Source: CAYNRE01 sp964399535
GTDB lineage: Bacteria; Planctomycetota; Planctomycetia; Pirellulales; CAYNRE01
Assembly (NCBI GenBank): GCA_964399535.1
Contig: CAYNRE010000055.1
Location: 248,001 to 312,000, forward strand
Direction: 5' to 3'
DNA: 64,000 bases
This document shows positions 61,847 through 64,000 of this stretch, in pieces; the stretch's first letter is position 1, and every line of letters starts with the position of its first letter. Under the pieces are notes generated by a model. The model had not been told where the DNA came from, made no database searches, and worked only from the letters and a program-made list of their open reading frames with translations. Position numbers and translations under genes: made by a program.

Positions 61847-62212
61847 GTGTCGGCCGACGATTTCAGCGAGATACTGGCCCGCTTGGAGCAAACCATCGCC
61901 GAGCGGAAACGGCAGCCCGGTGCCGACTCGTACACCGCCAAGCTGCTGGCGGCCGGCGGGGAAAAGATCGGCAAGAAACTGGTCGAAGAGAGCCTGGAGA
62001 GCGTTCTTGCCGCGCTCGAGCCGGGCGAGCCCGGGCGCGAGCATCTGATCCGCGAAGCGGCCGACGTGGTCTATCATCTGATGGTGCTGTTGGCCTGGCG
62101 CGACGCTTCGCTGGCCGAAGTTGCCGGTGAACTGCGGCGCCGTTTTGGTGTCTCGGGATTGGCAGAAAAGGCCGCCCGATCTTCCTCGCCCACGCCGGAA
62201 AGCAACCGATGA
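61847..62212 (+). CDS. hisE: phosphoribosyl-ATP pyrophosphatase HisE
   Basis: 121 residues from the GTG at 61847 (AGGGAAG upstream); an ATG at 61817 would add ten. All-alpha NTP-PPase fold with S-Y-T-A-K-L-L-A-A-G-G-E-K-I-G-K-K-L-V-E-E-S (read as two pieces) and R-E-A-A-D-V-V-Y-H-L-M-V-L-L-A. It removes pyrophosphate from phosphoribosyl-ATP, the second step of histidine synthesis. Stands alone, not fused to HisI. Its stop overlaps the hisG start (ATGA), so steps one and two are co-translated, in reverse order. Confidence 0.93.
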   Translation: MSADDFSEILARLEQTIAERKRQPGADSYTAKLLAAGGEKIGKKLVEESLESVLAALEPGEPGREHLIREAADVVYHLMVLLAWRDASLAEVAGELRRRFGVSGLAEKAARSSSPTPESNR

Positions 62213-63090
62213 CCAACCTGCGCATTGGCGTGCCCAGCAAGGGCCGCCTCTCGGATATTGCGATCGAACTGTTGCAGGAGGCCGGCCTGGGCTTCCGCCG
62301 CCAGGAGCGCACGCTGTTCGCCTTGTGCCGGGGGCTGCCGATCGAAATCACCTTTCTGCGGACCGACGACATTCCGGTTTTATGCGCCGAGGGAGCGATT
62401 GACCTGGGCATTACCGGGGGCGACCTGGTCGAAGAGAGCGGCGCCGCGGTGGTCGAGCGATTGAAGCTGGGAATCGGCAACTGCCGGCTGGCGCTCTGCG
62501 TGCCCGAAGCGAGCCCCGTGCGGCAAATTGCCGAGCTGCGCGGCAAGCGGATTGCCACGAGTTTTCCGCAAACCACGGCCCGGTTTCTTGGCCGTCATGG
62601 CGTAGAGACCAAGGTGGTTTGCTTATCGGGATCGGTCGAGATCATGATCGCCCTCGGCGTGGCGGACGCCGTGGTCGATTTGATCGAAACCGGCAGCACC
62701 CTGGCGGCCAATCAACTGCGCATTCTGGACGAAATCGGCACCTATCAAACCGTGCTCATTCAGCGCAAGAGCCTGGGGCCTCCGAGCGGCGCCGGGAGCG
62801 ACCGGGAAAAGGCGGAAACCGCCGAGCGATTGGTGCGCCGGCTCGAGGGGGTGGTCATCGCCCGCGGCTGGTCGCTGCTGGAATATCACATTTCCGTGGC
62901 CCACCTCGAGGCGGCCAAGCGGATTACCCCGGGCCGTAAATCGCCCACCGTGAGCCCGCTGGCTGCCGACGGCTGGGTGGCCGTTCAGGCCATGGTGCGG
63001 CGAGGGGAAGTGGTCGAGAAGATGGACGAGTTGCAACAACTCGGCGCGTCGGCGATTCTCGAGATCCCGATCAGTAACTGCCGTCTTTAA
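62209..63090 (+). CDS. hisG: ATP phosphoribosyltransferase HisG, long form
   Basis: 293 residues, the length of the HisZ-independent long form. The catalytic domain has R-I-G-V-P-S-K-G-R-L, I-T-F-L-R-T-D-D-I-P, D-L-G-I-T-G-G-D-L-V-E-E and the PRPP loop V-V-D-L-I-E-T-G-S-T-L. The last 75 residues (P-T-V-S-P-L, A-V-Q-A-M-V-R, L-G-A-S-A-I-L-E-I-P-I-S-N-C) form the regulatory domain that binds histidine for feedback inhibition. First enzyme of histidine synthesis, coupled to hisE. An imperfect 14-bp inverted repeat lies at 63132-63161 downstream. Confidence 0.97.
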   Translation: MTNLRIGVPSKGRLSDIAIELLQEAGLGFRRQERTLFALCRGLPIEITFLRTDDIPVLCAEGAIDLGITGGDLVEESGAAVVERLKLGIGNCRLALCVPEASPVRQIAELRGKRIATSFPQTTARFLGRHGVETKVVCLSGSVEIMIALGVADAVVDLIETGSTLAANQLRILDEIGTYQTVLIQRKSLGPPSGAGSDREKAETAERLVRRLEGVVIARGWSLLEYHISVAHLEAAKRITPGRKSPTVSPLAADGWVAVQAMVRRGEVVEKMDELQQLGASAILEIPISNCRL

Positions 63091-63180
63091 GCCTCGCGGC
63101 TTGCCGCTCGAGGGGGCCGGGGCTGGTTTACGTCGATCGAACCGCAAGCGGTCGATCCGACTTAAGGGAAGGTGCCATCG

Positions 63181-63894
63181 ATGAAGAACATTCCGCTGCA
63201 GCTCACCAAGAAATGGTTCAAAGCCAACCTGCCCGACTCGAAGGAAACCCAGCCGCTGAAAAAGCTGATCGAGCGATGCGAGGCAATGCTGATCGGAATG
63301 TCGCTGCCGGGCGATCTGAAGATCGAAGAGGTCAAGGGCCTGTTGCAATTGCTGGGCCAGATTCAGGCCGAGGTGAAGAAGCTCTTGGCCAAGAAAGACT
63401 GGGACGCCAAACAGGCCCCCAAGATTAAAGCGGCCCTGGCCGGTTACGAAAATGCCCTGAAGATTACCAAGAACTACGTGCTCACGATCGAGAAGGAGCG
63501 CGCGGCCGGGGTGAAACAAAAGGGGATTTCCGAAGGGGCTATCAGCGAACTGAACCAGGCCCTGTCCAAGGCCGAAAAGGCGCTGCCCGAGTTGGTCAAG
63601 AAGCTGACCCTATTGACCGAAGGCTACGGCAAAGCCGCTCCAGCCGATCAGGCCAAGCTGAAAAAGGCGGCCCAAAAACTGGTGCAGGACGCCAAAACCT
63701 CGGTCTTCGGTTCCAAGAAGGGAGACTGGGAAAAGCACTGGCAAGAGGTGCGCTTCCGGGCGGCGCCCGACAAGCTCAGCCCGGGTGATCGAAAGGTCAT
63801 CGAGCGTGATCTGGTTCAGTTGTCGCAGCGCACGGCCAAGATCATCAAGACCAGGGATCTGATCCTGCAGAAGTGCAAACCGGTGCTGAGCTAG
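63181..63894 (+). CDS. Lys-rich helical protein of unknown function
   Basis: 237 residues from the ATG at 63181, with GGGAAGG upstream. Almost wholly helical, about 20% Lys, with many Leu and Ala: K-K-L-I-E-R-C-E, L-L-Q-L-L-G-Q-I-Q-A-E-V-K-K-L-L, L-S-K-A-E-K-A-L-P-E-L-V-K-K. No signal peptide, TM or catalytic motif. I do not recognise it. It could be a coiled-coil cytoplasmic scaffold. It shares the strand with hisG at 90 bp but no functional link is evident. Confidence 0.75.
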   Translation: MKNIPLQLTKKWFKANLPDSKETQPLKKLIERCEAMLIGMSLPGDLKIEEVKGLLQLLGQIQAEVKKLLAKKDWDAKQAPKIKAALAGYENALKITKNYVLTIEKERAAGVKQKGISEGAISELNQALSKAEKALPELVKKLTLLTEGYGKAAPADQAKLKKAAQKLVQDAKTSVFGSKKGDWEKHWQEVRFRAAPDKLSPGDRKVIERDLVQLSQRTAKIIKTRDLILQKCKPVLS

Positions 63895-63931
63895 TTCCCC
63901 AGCCGTCTTGGGCCGCGCGAGGACACCTACG

Positions 63932-64000
63932 ATGATCGGTTGCCGTGGCGTGCCGTCGGTCCTGTGGCTCGTGCTGGTTGCCGCGGCCGGTGGCCCGGTC
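63932..64000 (+). CDS. start of an exported protein, cut by the window edge
   Basis: The first 23 codons of a plus-strand frame look like a signal peptide (V-L-W-L-V-L-V-A-A-A-G-G). GAGGAC lies upstream. Nothing more can be said. Confidence 0.4.
   Translation, partial: MIGCRGVPSVLWLVLVAAAGGPV

Noticed and set aside
63132..63161. Imperfect inverted repeat after hisG as an intrinsic terminator
   Set aside because: No T-run follows and the arms have mismatches; it could equally be chance.

Overview
The window is about 65% G+C by eye and carries several planctomycete signatures: a sigma factor (TIGR02999-like) overlapping a sensor Ser/Thr kinase, DUF1501 and DUF1080 proteins, a PEP-CTERM protein, a Lpg1974/BBP7-like outer-membrane barrel, a DUF1570 metallopeptidase and many unknown secreted proteins. 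I infer a Planctomycetes chromosome, probably Pirellulales or a close relative. Family names come from recognising motifs by reading; no search was run.

Layout. 0.2-5 kb is accessory: a zinc-ribbon membrane protein, then a minus-strand polymorphic-toxin locus (GH-E/HNH nuclease toxin, SUFU-type immunity protein, and a displaced second toxin tip with its own candidate immunity gene lying between two copies of a palindromic repeat), then a membrane protein. 5-9.3 kb is regulatory: a Cache-sensor Ser/Thr kinase overlapping an ECF-type sigma factor, and a LuxR-type regulator lacking its phospho-acceptor Asp overlapping a cysteine-free Rrf2 protein. 9.3-11.8 kb holds a ThiF/MoeB-like E1 enzyme and a CBS/CorC-HlyC membrane protein. 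11.9-19.2 kb is a minus-strand chain with stop/start overlaps: sensor histidine kinase, ceramidase-like hydrolase, GT-C/TPR membrane protein, SGNH hydrolase. 19.4-24 kb encodes secreted proteins (DUF1570 peptidase, unknown protein, parvulin isomerase) and a small TPR-like protein.

24.3-27 kb is a carbamoyltransferase / SxtJ / DUF5989 module facing an outer-membrane barrel gene across a shared hairpin terminator. 29-34 kb has DUF1080, DUF1501, an AcuI/YhdH reductase and a membrane-anchored coiled-coil protein. 34-39.4 kb has a single-frame larC, typA/bipA, a receiver-like/RsbU_N-like protein and a MazG-like pyrophosphohydrolase. 39.8-46.4 kb has a DUF11-repeat surface protein, a radical SAM enzyme whose SPASM domain is a separate overlapping gene, and a YgiQ-type radical SAM protein. 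46.5-47.6 kb is the rplM-rpsI ribosomal operon with a strong terminator.

47.9-52 kb is a decayed integration site: a 17-bp tandem repeat, a tRNA-Pro(CGG) 3'-half relic, a perfect 13-bp-arm palindrome, an integrase pseudogene, a PEP-CTERM gene and a decayed IS1380 transposase. 52-60.5 kb holds a DUF4175-like coiled-coil protein, a MORN-repeat protein, a degenerate retropepsin-like protein, a PAS-GAF-receiver protein and a membrane metallophosphoesterase. 60.6-64 kb returns to housekeeping genes: miaA, hisE, hisG, an unknown Lys-rich helical protein and the start of a secreted protein cut by the window edge.
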